Source of the DNA: Bacteroidota bacterium
GTDB lineage: Bacteria > Bacteroidota > Bacteroidia > Flavobacteriales > Weeksellaceae
Reading direction: 5' to 3'
DNA length: 64,000 nucleotides
Assembly (NCBI GenBank): GCA_023423715.1
Contig: JAFAFC010000031.1
Location: forward strand, 68,804 to 132,803
The notes beneath the pieces were generated by a model. The model did no database searches and was not told the origin of the DNA. It saw only the letters and a program-made list of their open reading frames with translations. Each line of letters opens with the position of its first letter. The stretch's first letter is position 1. This document shows, one piece after another, positions 41,736 through 50,568 of the stretch. The position numbers and the translations under genes are program-made.

Positions 41736-43277
41736 ATGAAACAAAATAAACTGTTTATCGCAATTATTGTTGCGCTTATCATTGGGGTGATCTTAGGAGG
41801 AGTTGTCAATAAGTTTGAACGTGGTACCGAAATTAGAATTAATTCTGAACTGGTGGATGCGAAACACCTTCCGACGGATGAAGTAAAGTTTGAAACAAGT
41901 GATGGTAAAAAATTATCTCAGAAAATTTATATCGCTGCCAACGATAAACAAAAAGATTCATTAACACAGGCTTTTAAAGGTCAAGATATCGTTGTTATTG
42001 GAAAAGGAAGTAAAACGGTTTTTGAGCCTAATTCAATTAAAGGCAAGGATGTTCAGATTCAGAAAGTTGAAAAATCAACCAATGGAAGAGCGACAGTTAT
42101 TGATGATATTACGTCTTTCTCAGAGATGATTAAGCTTTTAGGAACCATTTTCATTCGTTTGGTACAGATGATTATTGCGCCACTTGTATTTACAACATTG
42201 GTGGTAGGAATCGCTAAAATGAGTGATATCAAAATGATTGGTCGAGTAGGAACGAAAGCAATGGCGTGGTTTTTAACGGCTTCTTTAGTTTCATTATTGA
42301 TCGGTTTGGTATTGGTGAATTGGATGGAACCTGGAAAAGCTATGCATCTCGAAAAACCTGTTGCTGATGCGGCAGGTGAACTCGTAAAGTCTGCTGATGA
42401 AGGTCTTTCACTAGAAAAATTTGTTTCGCACGTGGTTCCAAAAAGTGTTTTTGAAGCCTTTGCAACCAATGAAGTTTTACAGATTGTGATTTTCGCGGTG
42501 ATGTTCGGGATTGCTCTTTCAGCGATGGGAGAGGAGTATACAAAACCAGTTATTAAAGCGTTAGATGTTTGTGCTCACGCTATTTTGAAAATGGTGGGTT
42601 ATATTATGTGGGTCGCGCCACTAGGAGTTTTGGGTGCGATTGCAGCAGTAGTGGCCACCAATGGATTCGAGATTTTTAAAGTATATGCCATTTATTTACG
42701 AGACTTCTTTTTCGCGCTCGGAATTTTATGGGTAGTATTGCTTGTCGTAGGATATTTAATTATTGGAAAACGTTTATTTGCGCTTCTGAGACGTATTAAA
42801 TCTCCATTATTAATTGCTTTCTCAACGACAAGTTCAGAGGCTGTTTTCCCAAAATTAGTGGAAGAATTGGAGCGTTTTGGATGTAACAAAAGAATTGTAT
42901 CTTTTATTTTACCGCTTGGATATTCATTTAATTTGGATGGTTCCATGATGTACATGACGTTTGCATCAATCTTTATCGCGCAGATTTACGGAATCGAAAT
43001 GAGCGTTACGCAACAGATTGTGATGTTATTGGTTTTGATGTTAACGTCTAAAGGAATTGCTGGGGTACCAAGAGCATCGTTAGTAATTATCGTAGCAACG
43101 TGTTCCATGTTTGGAATTCCACCAGAAGGTATCGCATTAATCTTACCAATTGACCATTTCTGTGATATGGGTAGAAGTATGACAAACGTTTTAGGAAACG
43201 CTCTTGCAACAACAGCAGTTTCTAAATGGGAAGGTCAATTAGAAGGCGCTCAAGAAGAAGTTGAAGTTCAAAGTTAA
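41736..43277 (+). CDS. Dicarboxylate/amino acid:cation symporter (DAACS) with large N-terminal loop insert
   Basis: This 513-residue transporter is from the glutamate/C4-dicarboxylate family. STTSSEAVFPKLVEEL matches the serine-rich HP1 loop, FNLDGSMMYMTFASIFIA the NMDGT-type motif, GIAGVPRASLVII the HP2 loop, and DHFCDMGRSMTNVLGNA the final substrate-binding helix. Family members are usually about 400-440 residues; here about 95 extra residues (27-122) lie between the first helix and LGTIFIRLVQMIIAPL. The insert is polar with beta-strand character and should face the periplasm. It would import dicarboxylates or acidic/neutral amino acids with Na+ or H+. A TATATTTG box at 41706-41713 may belong to its promoter. 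Confidence 0.92.
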   Translation: MKQNKLFIAIIVALIIGVILGGVVNKFERGTEIRINSELVDAKHLPTDEVKFETSDGKKLSQKIYIAANDKQKDSLTQAFKGQDIVVIGKGSKTVFEPNSIKGKDVQIQKVEKSTNGRATVIDDITSFSEMIKLLGTIFIRLVQMIIAPLVFTTLVVGIAKMSDIKMIGRVGTKAMAWFLTASLVSLLIGLVLVNWMEPGKAMHLEKPVADAAGELVKSADEGLSLEKFVSHVVPKSVFEAFATNEVLQIVIFAVMFGIALSAMGEEYTKPVIKALDVCAHAILKMVGYIMWVAPLGVLGAIAAVVATNGFEIFKVYAIYLRDFFFALGILWVVLLVVGYLIIGKRLFALLRRIKSPLLIAFSTTSSEAVFPKLVEELERFGCNKRIVSFILPLGYSFNLDGSMMYMTFASIFIAQIYGIEMSVTQQIVMLLVLMLTSKGIAGVPRASLVIIVATCSMFGIPPEGIALILPIDHFCDMGRSMTNVLGNALATTAVSKWEGQLEGAQEEVEVQS

Positions 43278-43295
43278 TTTTGAGTTATATAAAAT

Positions 43296-43324
43296 AAAAA
43301 AGCTGCATTTACGCAGCTTTTTTT
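43296..43324. terminator. Bidirectional terminator between symporter and GH92 genes
   Basis: AAAAAGCTGC and GCAGCTTTTTT (stem 43297-43306 with 43313-43322) flank the loop ATTTAC. Both strands end in T runs between convergent genes. Confidence 0.85.
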
Positions 43325-43346
43325 ATTTGTTGATTATTTTAATTGA

Positions 43347-46127
43347 CTATTCATTCACTTTAATTTCATCGATAAAGATGTATGCATCGCCACCAACACC
43401 TTGATGTTTTTCAGGGAATTTGCCGTAATAGTAGGCTTTCACTTTGATAAAACGAGCTTGTGTAGGCAGGAATGTGGATTTCACTAATTTCGTTTGTACT
43501 TCGTAATCAAAAGGATTAGTTTCGATTGTTTTCGTGTCCAAAAGAATCCAATCTTTATTGTTTCCAGACGCGTAGTATTCTACTTTTTTAGGGAACATAA
43601 TCCATGCTCGCGAATCTTGTAGATAATTAGACGAAATACTCGTTACTGTTTGCGTCATTTTGAAATCAATAACCGCTTCAAAATTTTGTCCCCAATAGCC
43701 TTGCCAATCACCTTTTCTCCAGTTGGTAGATCCATAAATTCCGTCATTTAACGCTTGATCGCCACCACCATGATATTGCGGATTGTATTTTGAAATCAAT
43801 GTCAAATCCCAATCATTGGGTTTGCGGTGAAATGTACTGCTAATCGTGCTACTTTTTTTACCATCGCGTTCAGCATAATAATAAATATTCGTTGACTGGT
43901 TTACCGTGATTGGTTTGCGATATCTAATGAAATCAGATTCTCCAATCGAGTAAAAGATTTTATCCTTTTTGTTAAGTGGAATCAACTCAATTTTAGTGTT
44001 CTTTTCAAAAAGATAATCACCTTTAGAAACAGGAGCAGCAATAAGTTCTTCGTATTTCAGTTCAGGTAAGGTCTTTACATTTTCGAATCCTAATTTTCTT
44101 AATTCTGCTTTCGGTGTGTGTTTCGTGATAACTCGTTTTGTTCCGTCTTCCAAATGAATTGTTACCTCGTCAAAATAAGGAATCGTCGCCTCCCATTCAG
44201 GTTTTCCCGGAGTTACAGAATAAATTCCCATAGTTGATAGAATGTACCACGCACTCATTTGGCCGCAATCTTCGTTTCCAATTAAACCATCGGGCGTGTT
44301 TTTGTAGAAATTATCAAGAATGAACTTGATTTTTTCATCCGTTTTTTCAGGTTTTCCAACAAAATTATACAAATATGCCATGTGATGACTTGGTTCATTT
44401 CCTTGCGCATATTGCCCAATTAAACCCGTAATATCCACTTGATCACGACCCGTTGTTTGTTCTGGAGCGGAAAATAAAGCATCAATAAAGTTTTCAAACT
44501 TCTTTTTTCCGCCATGAATTTCAATTAGATCTTGAATATTTTGTGGAACAAAAAACGAATAATGCCACGAATTTCCTTCGGTATAATTGTTATTCACCTC
44601 ACGAGGGTCGAAAGGCGTAAGCCAGCTTCCGTTTTTACGCGGTTGGAAAAATCCATTTTCCGGATTGTACAAGTTCTTCCAACTTTGGGAGCGTTTCATG
44701 AAGTATTGATAATCTTCTTTTTTGTTTAGAAGTTTTGCCATTTGGGCAATACACCAATCGTCGTATGCGTATTCTACGGTTTTAGAAACACTTTCATGTT
44801 CATCATCAATACTAATGAAATAATTTTTCTTGTATGCATCCAAACCAAAAATATCCTGCATTGCAGAGTTTTTAGCCGCTTCGTAAGCTTTTTCGTAATT
44901 AAACCCTTTAATCCCTTTCATCATGGCATCCGCAATGACGGAAACTCCGTGGTAGCCAATCATACATTCGGTTTCGTTTGCAGAAAGTTCCCAAACTGGG
45001 ATTCGGCCACCTTGTTCGTATTGTTTAATAAACGTGTTAACAAAATCTGCCGTTCTTTTTTTGTCGATAAGCGTTAACAAAGGATGTGCGCCACGAAACG
45101 TATCCCATAAAGAAAAAACGGTGTAATAATCATGATCTGTCGTGTGAATCTTGTTATCTCGACCACGATATTTTCCATCAACATCAAAGTATACATTAGG
45201 CTGCGTGTACAAATGATACATCGCGGTATAGAAAATAGCTAATTTGTCTTTATCATCGGATTTTACTTCGATTCTATAAATTTCTTTATTCCAGGAATCA
45301 AAAGCTGCGGTTTTAACTTGATCAAAAGTTTTTCCTTTGGCTTCCGCATTCATATTTTTTGCAGCTCCGTCGTAAGAAACAGCAGAAAGAGAAACTTTGA
45401 TTAAGATTTGTTCTTTTGCTTTTACATCTGCGGAAAGGGCGATAGCTAAAGTTTGACCTTTAAAATTCTTGGCATTAATACCATTTTTCGAATTGGTTTT
45501 GGAGATTTTCATAGGTTTCGAAAATTCAATTCTAGAATACAAATGTTGGTCAACTGCCCAAGCTGCACTTCTTCTAAAAACTTCAATTGTTTTAGCATCA
45601 ATAATTCGGATTTCTCCGTCTAGAAGCTCGTCACGATGATTTAAATCTAAAATAATATTAGCCGTTCCACTTTTGTTGAAGGTATATTTATGAAAACCTG
45701 TTCTTTGCGTTGTTGTTAATTCAACATCGATATTATCTTTAAGAAGGTTCACATAATAATATCCCGCACTTGCTTTTTCTTTGTCATGCGAAAATTTAGA
45801 GCTGTATTTTGCTGGCTCCAAAAAGGCTTGACCCATGGTTGGCATTAGCATAATATCACCATAATCGGATACGCCTGTTCCGTTTAAATGGGTGTGTGAA
45901 AATCCATAAATCGTGGAGTCTGAATAATGATATCCGCTACATCCATCCCAACTGCCATCGATTCTTGTATCAGGAGAAAGCTGAACCATTCCAGACGGCA
46001 CCGTTGCGCCAGGAAATGTGTGCCCATGACCGCCTGTACCAATGAATGGATTGATGTATTGCGCATAATTTTGGGAATATCCATACACAGCAAATAGTAA
46101 GGATATAAAAAGTGAAATTTTCTTCAT
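43347..46127 (-). CDS. Secreted GH92 alpha-1,2-mannosidase-like enzyme with C-terminal F5/8C-like domain
   Basis: This 926-residue protein has a signal peptide ending near YGYSQ. The GH92 start is clear: YINPFIGTGGHGHTFPGATVPSGMVQLSPDT and YHYSDSTIYGFSHTHLNGTG. YTVFSLWDTFRGAHPLLTLI and GNEDCGQMSAWYILSTMGIYSVTPG are further signatures; the latter has the catalytic Glu region. Calcium-dependent GH92 enzymes remove alpha-linked mannose from N-glycans or mannans. After a GH92-associated region (about 680-770), residues about 780-926 form a discoidin (F5/8 type C)-like module (RKGDWQGYWGQNFEAVIDFKMTQTVTSIS), likely carbohydrate-binding. No Sus genes are adjacent. Confidence 0.94.
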   Translation of the reverse strand: MKKISLFISLLFAVYGYSQNYAQYINPFIGTGGHGHTFPGATVPSGMVQLSPDTRIDGSWDGCSGYHYSDSTIYGFSHTHLNGTGVSDYGDIMLMPTMGQAFLEPAKYSSKFSHDKEKASAGYYYVNLLKDNIDVELTTTQRTGFHKYTFNKSGTANIILDLNHRDELLDGEIRIIDAKTIEVFRRSAAWAVDQHLYSRIEFSKPMKISKTNSKNGINAKNFKGQTLAIALSADVKAKEQILIKVSLSAVSYDGAAKNMNAEAKGKTFDQVKTAAFDSWNKEIYRIEVKSDDKDKLAIFYTAMYHLYTQPNVYFDVDGKYRGRDNKIHTTDHDYYTVFSLWDTFRGAHPLLTLIDKKRTADFVNTFIKQYEQGGRIPVWELSANETECMIGYHGVSVIADAMMKGIKGFNYEKAYEAAKNSAMQDIFGLDAYKKNYFISIDDEHESVSKTVEYAYDDWCIAQMAKLLNKKEDYQYFMKRSQSWKNLYNPENGFFQPRKNGSWLTPFDPREVNNNYTEGNSWHYSFFVPQNIQDLIEIHGGKKKFENFIDALFSAPEQTTGRDQVDITGLIGQYAQGNEPSHHMAYLYNFVGKPEKTDEKIKFILDNFYKNTPDGLIGNEDCGQMSAWYILSTMGIYSVTPGKPEWEATIPYFDEVTIHLEDGTKRVITKHTPKAELRKLGFENVKTLPELKYEELIAAPVSKGDYLFEKNTKIELIPLNKKDKIFYSIGESDFIRYRKPITVNQSTNIYYYAERDGKKSSTISSTFHRKPNDWDLTLISKYNPQYHGGGDQALNDGIYGSTNWRKGDWQGYWGQNFEAVIDFKMTQTVTSISSNYLQDSRAWIMFPKKVEYYASGNNKDWILLDTKTIETNPFDYEVQTKLVKSTFLPTQARFIKVKAYYYGKFPEKHQGVGGDAYIFIDEIKVNE

Positions 46128-46283
46128 AGAAAGGGTTTTGCTTTTTTTTTATGTTCTAAAACAAATATAAACTTTTTGTGAACATACTTTTTATGAATTT
46201 TCATTATAGGTAAAAGCATAAAGAATGCACCCAAGAAATGCCAAAAATAATCCGTATTTTTGCCTGAACATTAAAGTTTTATA

Positions 46284-47387
46284 ATGCTTACTAAAAACGA
46301 AATTCAGGATTTTCTGAAAGAGATAGAAGTAGATGATTTAGTAAACAATCTACACGTAATGGGAGATGATGTTTATATTGATATGACAGCTCATTCTCCA
46401 GCGATGCACGAGAAGAAAAAATTGGAAGTTGCGATGAAACAAGCGTTCGCTTCGAAATTTGGTGAAAACGTGCAGTTGAAATTAAAAGTAGCTTCTCCAG
46501 AGCCAACTGAAGTTCAACAAAATCAAATTAAAGGAAAACAAATCCCTGGAATTACCAATATTATTGCAATTGCTTCTGGAAAAGGAGGTGTTGGGAAATC
46601 TACTGTAGCAGCGAATATGGCTGTTACGTTAGCAAAAATGGGTTTCAAAGTGGGATTGCTAGATGCCGATATTTATGGGCCTTCGGTTCCAACAATGTTG
46701 GATACAGAAGGAGCGAAGCCTCTTTCTGTTGAGGTTGATGGAAGAAACTTGATGGAGCCAATTGAAAATTATGGTGTAAAAATGCTATCCATAGGATATT
46801 TTTCAGGGGCAAATCAAGCAGTAGTTTGGAGAGGACCAATGGCTTCTAAAGCGTTGAGTCAAATGTTGAGAGATGCACATTGGGGTGAATTGGATTTCTT
46901 ATTAATCGACCTTCCTCCAGGAACAGGAGATATTCATTTATCGATTATTCAAGAAGTTCCAGTAACTGGAGCGGTGATTGTGAGTACGCCTCAACATGTT
47001 GCTCTTGCCGATGTGAAAAAGGGAATTGCTATGTTCCAAATGGAAAGTATCAATATTCCAGTATTAGGTTTAATTGAAAATATGGCGTATTTTACTCCAG
47101 AAGAACTACCTGAGAATAAATATTATATCTTTGGAAAACAAGGAGCGCAGTATATGGCTGAAGATTTGGGGATTCCTGTTCTAGGAGAAATTCCAATTAT
47201 TCAGAGTATTAGAGAAGCGGGTGATGTTGGTCGTCCTGCTGCTTTGCAAGAGGATTCGTTGATTGCAAAAATCTATACAGAAACGGCTCAAAATATGGTG
47301 GAAAGTTTGGTAGAACGTAATACAAGTTTGCCACCAACGGAAGCAGTAAAAATTACAACGATGGCTGGGTGTTCACCCAAAAAATAA
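46284..47387 (+). CDS. Mrp/NBP35-type Fe-S cluster carrier ATPase with DUF59 domain
   Basis: This 367-residue protein has an N-terminal DUF59/MIP18 domain (about 1-80) and a ParA-like P-loop ATPase with IASGKGGVGKSTVAANMA, the LLDADIYGPS segment and LIDLPPGTGD. It should deliver Fe-S clusters to apoproteins. The CxxC that binds the bridging cluster in many Mrp proteins is not seen: the equivalent region reads ENMAYFTPEELPENKYYIFG. The only Cys near the C-terminus is in AGCSPKK. The NifU-like gene 18 bases downstream does have CxxC, supporting a joint Fe-S role. Confidence 0.92.
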   Translation: MLTKNEIQDFLKEIEVDDLVNNLHVMGDDVYIDMTAHSPAMHEKKKLEVAMKQAFASKFGENVQLKLKVASPEPTEVQQNQIKGKQIPGITNIIAIASGKGGVGKSTVAANMAVTLAKMGFKVGLLDADIYGPSVPTMLDTEGAKPLSVEVDGRNLMEPIENYGVKMLSIGYFSGANQAVVWRGPMASKALSQMLRDAHWGELDFLLIDLPPGTGDIHLSIIQEVPVTGAVIVSTPQHVALADVKKGIAMFQMESINIPVLGLIENMAYFTPEELPENKYYIFGKQGAQYMAEDLGIPVLGEIPIIQSIREAGDVGRPAALQEDSLIAKIYTETAQNMVESLVERNTSLPPTEAVKITTMAGCSPKK

Positions 47388-47405
47388 AAAAATAAAATAC
47401 AGGAG

Positions 47406-47657
47406 ATGAGTACAAATACACAACACGAAAATACCGTAACCAAGGTAATGCAAGCTTTGGATAGCATTCGCCCTTTTTTAAATAAAGATGGCGGGGATAT
47501 CGAACTTGTTGATGTGGTTGACGATAAAGTATATGTAAAATTACTAGGAAATTGCTCGGGTTGTCACATGAGTTTTTCAACAATGAAATTGGGTGTGGAA
47601 AATACAATCAAGCAATATGCTCCTGAAATCACAGAAGTACATGGGGTAGAAGAATAG
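47406..47657 (+). CDS. NifU-like C-terminal domain protein (Nfu scaffold)
   Basis: This 83-residue protein is a single NifU C-terminal domain: IRPFLNKDGGDIELVDV followed by LLGNCSGCHMSFSTMKLGVE, with the cluster-binding C50 and C53. Such Nfu proteins hold a 4Fe-4S cluster at a dimer interface and pass it on. It forms an operon with the Mrp-type carrier upstream, whose own CxxC is missing. Confidence 0.92.
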   Translation: MSTNTQHENTVTKVMQALDSIRPFLNKDGGDIELVDVVDDKVYVKLLGNCSGCHMSFSTMKLGVENTIKQYAPEITEVHGVEE

Positions 47658-47679
47658 TCTTTCATCACCTAAAATACTA

Positions 47680-47706
47680 AAAAGCTGCCCTTGGGCAGCT
47701 TTTTTA
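47680..47706. terminator. Terminator after the Fe-S operon
   Basis: AAAAGCTGCCC (47680-47690) pairs with GGGCAGCTTTT (47693-47703, slight slippage) and is followed by T residues. It can also act on the minus strand because of the A run to the left. Confidence 0.85.
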
Positions 47707-47960
47707 TTTTCCTAATCCAGAGTTTGTAGATATTTTTTTCTTTTTTTGATACTAATGTTTGTGTTTTGGAATCTTCTTTTCTTTTTTAACTTGATTTTCT
47801 GAAGTTAAATTACACTCTGTTAGGCTTTTAAATTTTCAAAATTTGGTGTGCAAAGATACTTTAATTACGTATAAAGTACGTGTAAATATTTATGGTTAGC
47901 ATATCAATTCCGTTTTTGCTGATTTTTAGTGAATTATATAATTTTTACTTTAAAACAAAA
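47707..47960. other. Gene-free interval with a possible minus-strand transcript
   Basis: No open reading frame with coding character is visible in these roughly 250 bases (about 350 between genes). A TATCTTTG box on the minus strand (47858 to 47851) points toward the terminator at 47680-47706, which also works on that strand, so a short RNA of about 165 bases could be made. No TTG is found at the matching -33. ACGTA-N5-TACGT forms a small dyad at about 47867-47881. All this is weak evidence. Confidence 0.3.
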
Positions 47961-47986
47961 AAAATCTGCTCGAAAAAGCAGATTTT
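47953..47986 (-). terminator. Intrinsic terminator for the GNAT-nitrilase gene
   Basis: AAAATCTGCT (47961-47970) pairs with AGCAGATTTT (47977-47986). On the minus strand the stem is followed by a T run from the A tract at 47954-47960. It is 20 bases past the stop. Confidence 0.87.
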
Positions 47987-48005
47987 ATAATTGGTAAAAA
48001 ATCGA

Positions 48006-49514
48006 CTAGTTTGATTTTAGATTAACTTCATATAAATCGGTTCTACGATCTTTCAAAATTTGTACAGCGCCGTTAAAGTGAAGTTCTTTAAGTAGATTCA
48101 AATCTACATCCACGATCAAGGTCATTTCTGTATTTGGAGTTGCTTCGCCTTTGATAGCATTAGAAGGAAACGCGAAATCTGAAGGCGTGAAAACCGCAGC
48201 CTGACCAAATTGGATATCCATATTATTAACACCTGGTAAGTTTCCGACACAACCCGCAATAGCAACGTAACATTCGTTTTCGATGGCACGAGCCGCAGCG
48301 CAAGCGCGAACTCTCATATAGGCGTTCTGAGTATCCGTTAAATACGGCACCAAAAGAAGTTTCATTCCTTGATCAGCCAAGATTCTTGGAAGTTCTGGAA
48401 ATTCAACATCGTAGCAAATTAAAATTCCAACTTTTCCGCAATCCGTGTCGAAAACTTTCACTTCGCTTCCGCCCTTCATTCCATAGTATTTGCGTTCGTT
48501 TGGTGTGATATGGATTTTTCGATATTCATCACGCTTTCCGTCGCGATGCAATAAGTAGCTGATGTTAAATAAATTTCCATCTTCCAAAACAGGCATACTT
48601 CCAGAAATAATGTTCACATTATAACTTACGGCGTACTCACTAATTTTATCAACAATTTCTTCCGTCTTTTTGGAAAGTTCTTCCATGGCTTCACGCTCAT
48701 GCAAATGGTTGAATTCCGCCAAAAGCGGTGTGTTGAAAAGCTCTGGGAACAGACAGAAATCGGCTTCATAACCAGAAATAGCATCTACAAAAAATTCTAC
48801 TTGCTGGAAAAACGCATCAACGTCCTTAAACTGACGCATTTGCCATTGTACCAACCCAAGACGAATGACGCTGTCCTGCATGGTGTTTTTCTTTTGCGTG
48901 TAATAGATGTTGTTCCATTGCAAAAGAACGGCATACTCCTGAGATTCTTGATCGCCTTTCAAATAGCCTTTAAGGATCTTAATTGGTGAAAAACTATTTG
49001 AGATTTGAAATGTTAAAACAGGGTCAAAAATCTCTTTTTTTCGTACTTTTTGAATGTATTGTCTTGGACTTAATTCATCACTATATAAATGATAATTCGG
49101 AATACGTCCACCAATGACAATTGATTTTAAATTTAAAATTTCGCACAATTCTTTTCGAGCATCGTACAAACGTCTTCCTAGACGTAAAGAACGGAATTCG
49201 GGATGGACAAAAACTTCAATTCCATACAATACATTTCCTATATTAGAATGCGTGTTGAAAGATTCTCCACCTGTGATTTCATCGTAGGTATGCTGATCTC
49301 CGAACAATTCGTACTGAACGATGATGGATAGGGCAGCAGCGGCCAATTTTCCGTCCACCGTAATACATAATTGTCCGTCAGGAAATATGGACGTTAATTT
49401 TTGAATATTTCGTTTCGACCACGTGTTGTCTTCAATGTCAGGATAGGCTTCCTGCATGGAAGTTACCAATTCATCGTAATCATCAAGGGTCAATTTTCGT
49501 ATATCGATTTGCAT
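48006..49514 (-). CDS. GNAT acetyltransferase-carbon/nitrogen hydrolase fusion
   Basis: This 502-residue two-domain protein has a GNAT-like acetyltransferase (about 1-160; VLYGIEVFVHPEFRSLRLGRRLYDARKEL is the acetyl-CoA loop region) and a nitrilase-superfamily hydrolase (about 215-490). The Glu-Lys-Cys triad is visible in FPELFN, YRKIHITPNE and LICYDVEFPE. The linker at 160-210 is unusual but intact, with no frameshift. Such fusions occur across bacteria and are assigned as amidohydrolases of unknown substrate; the pairing suggests that one domain makes or breaks an amide handled by the other. It stands alone before ppx. Confidence 0.92.
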   Translation of the reverse strand: MQIDIRKLTLDDYDELVTSMQEAYPDIEDNTWSKRNIQKLTSIFPDGQLCITVDGKLAAAALSIIVQYELFGDQHTYDEITGGESFNTHSNIGNVLYGIEVFVHPEFRSLRLGRRLYDARKELCEILNLKSIVIGGRIPNYHLYSDELSPRQYIQKVRKKEIFDPVLTFQISNSFSPIKILKGYLKGDQESQEYAVLLQWNNIYYTQKKNTMQDSVIRLGLVQWQMRQFKDVDAFFQQVEFFVDAISGYEADFCLFPELFNTPLLAEFNHLHEREAMEELSKKTEEIVDKISEYAVSYNVNIISGSMPVLEDGNLFNISYLLHRDGKRDEYRKIHITPNERKYYGMKGGSEVKVFDTDCGKVGILICYDVEFPELPRILADQGMKLLLVPYLTDTQNAYMRVRACAAARAIENECYVAIAGCVGNLPGVNNMDIQFGQAAVFTPSDFAFPSNAIKGEATPNTEMTLIVDVDLNLLKELHFNGAVQILKDRRTDLYEVNLKSN

Positions 49515-49552
49515 TTTCTATTTTTTATTTGGATGCTTTTTCAAGCTTATTT

Positions 49553-50446
49553 TTATTTTTTCGATTTGGCTTTCTGGCTTTCGTAAAGATTGTGGATTAA
49601 TCCATCAGCAACCGAGATTTTCGGAACAAAAATTTGACTAATATTTCCCCAAGCTAAAACATTAGCAAAAATCTTAATAGCCGGAACCATCACATCAGCA
49701 CGGTCTTCACGGATATGATACTTAATCATACGCTCTTCAACAGAAAGGTCGCCAGCTTCTTTTATGAATTTCTTCAGATACGTATAGCTGATGGGTTTTC
49801 CTTCTTTGGTTTTGCTCATGGAAAAAACTTTGTTGATGTTTCCTCCAGAGCCAATGGCTACTATTGGCTTTTTCGACACGATATGCGCTTTGATTTCGTC
49901 TCGCATTTCGTTCCACGAATTGTCAGTCACCAAATCCTGAAGTAAACGAATGGTTCCTATATTAAACGATTTCTTGAACTTCATTTTATTGTTTTCAAAA
50001 AACGTTAATTCTGTTGAACCACCTCCAACATCGATGTACAAATAACTAAAGTTTTTATCTAACGCTTCTGCAACGTGATTGTCGAAGACAAGTTGAGCTT
50101 CTTCATCACCACTTATAATTTCGATTTTTATTCCAGAAGTTTCTTTAACTTGCTCAATGATCGACTGGCCATTGCTCGCGTCACGCATTGCACTTGTGGC
50201 ACATGCTCTATAGTGTTCTACTTTGTAAATTTTCATCAAATCGCTAAAAACTTTCATCGAATCGATGATCATTTTTTCACGTTCTGTCCCGATTTCACCA
50301 TTTTTAAAAACATCCATTCCTAATCGCAATGGAATGCGAAGGAGGTTGAGTTTGGTATATTCAGGTTTCTTTCGTGAAGTTTCTTGAACTTCATTAATCA
50401 GCAATCGAGCAGCATTACTTCCGATATCTATTGCAGCTAATATCAT
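49553..50446 (-). CDS. ppx: Ppx/GppA-family exopolyphosphatase
   Basis: This 297-residue protein has the ASKHA fold of the Ppx/GppA family: LAAIDIGSNAARLLI (phosphate-1), LYIDVGGGSTELTF (phosphate-2) and IVAIGSGGNINKVF. It is the short form lacking the C-terminal HD domain of E. coli Ppx. It hydrolyses terminal phosphates of polyphosphate or pppGpp. The ppk1 gene lies upstream on the same strand, so synthesis and degradation of polyphosphate are encoded together, although a palindromic hairpin separates the two. Confidence 0.94.
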   Translation of the reverse strand: MILAAIDIGSNAARLLINEVQETSRKKPEYTKLNLLRIPLRLGMDVFKNGEIGTEREKMIIDSMKVFSDLMKIYKVEHYRACATSAMRDASNGQSIIEQVKETSGIKIEIISGDEEAQLVFDNHVAEALDKNFSYLYIDVGGGSTELTFFENNKMKFKKSFNIGTIRLLQDLVTDNSWNEMRDEIKAHIVSKKPIVAIGSGGNINKVFSMSKTKEGKPISYTYLKKFIKEAGDLSVEERMIKYHIREDRADVMVPAIKIFANVLAWGNISQIFVPKISVADGLIHNLYESQKAKSKK

Positions 50447-50538
50447 AACGAACTTATTTTTTCTAAAAAACTAATTTGCAAAGTTCGTAATTTATTTTGT
50501 TACAGCTTTAGCTACGGATGTTATAATATTCACAAAAT

Positions 50539-50568
50539 AACAATTCCCAGAAATTTCTGGGAATTGTT
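50539..50568 (-). terminator. Perfect 30-base palindrome at the ppk1 stop codon
   Basis: AACAATTCCCAGAAA and TTTCTGGGAATTGTT are exact complements without a spacer (50539-50568) and touch the ppk1 stop. On the minus strand the palindrome is followed by only a mixed TTATTTTG, so it is either a weak terminator that lets ppx be read or an RNA-processing or stability element. Confidence 0.6.
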
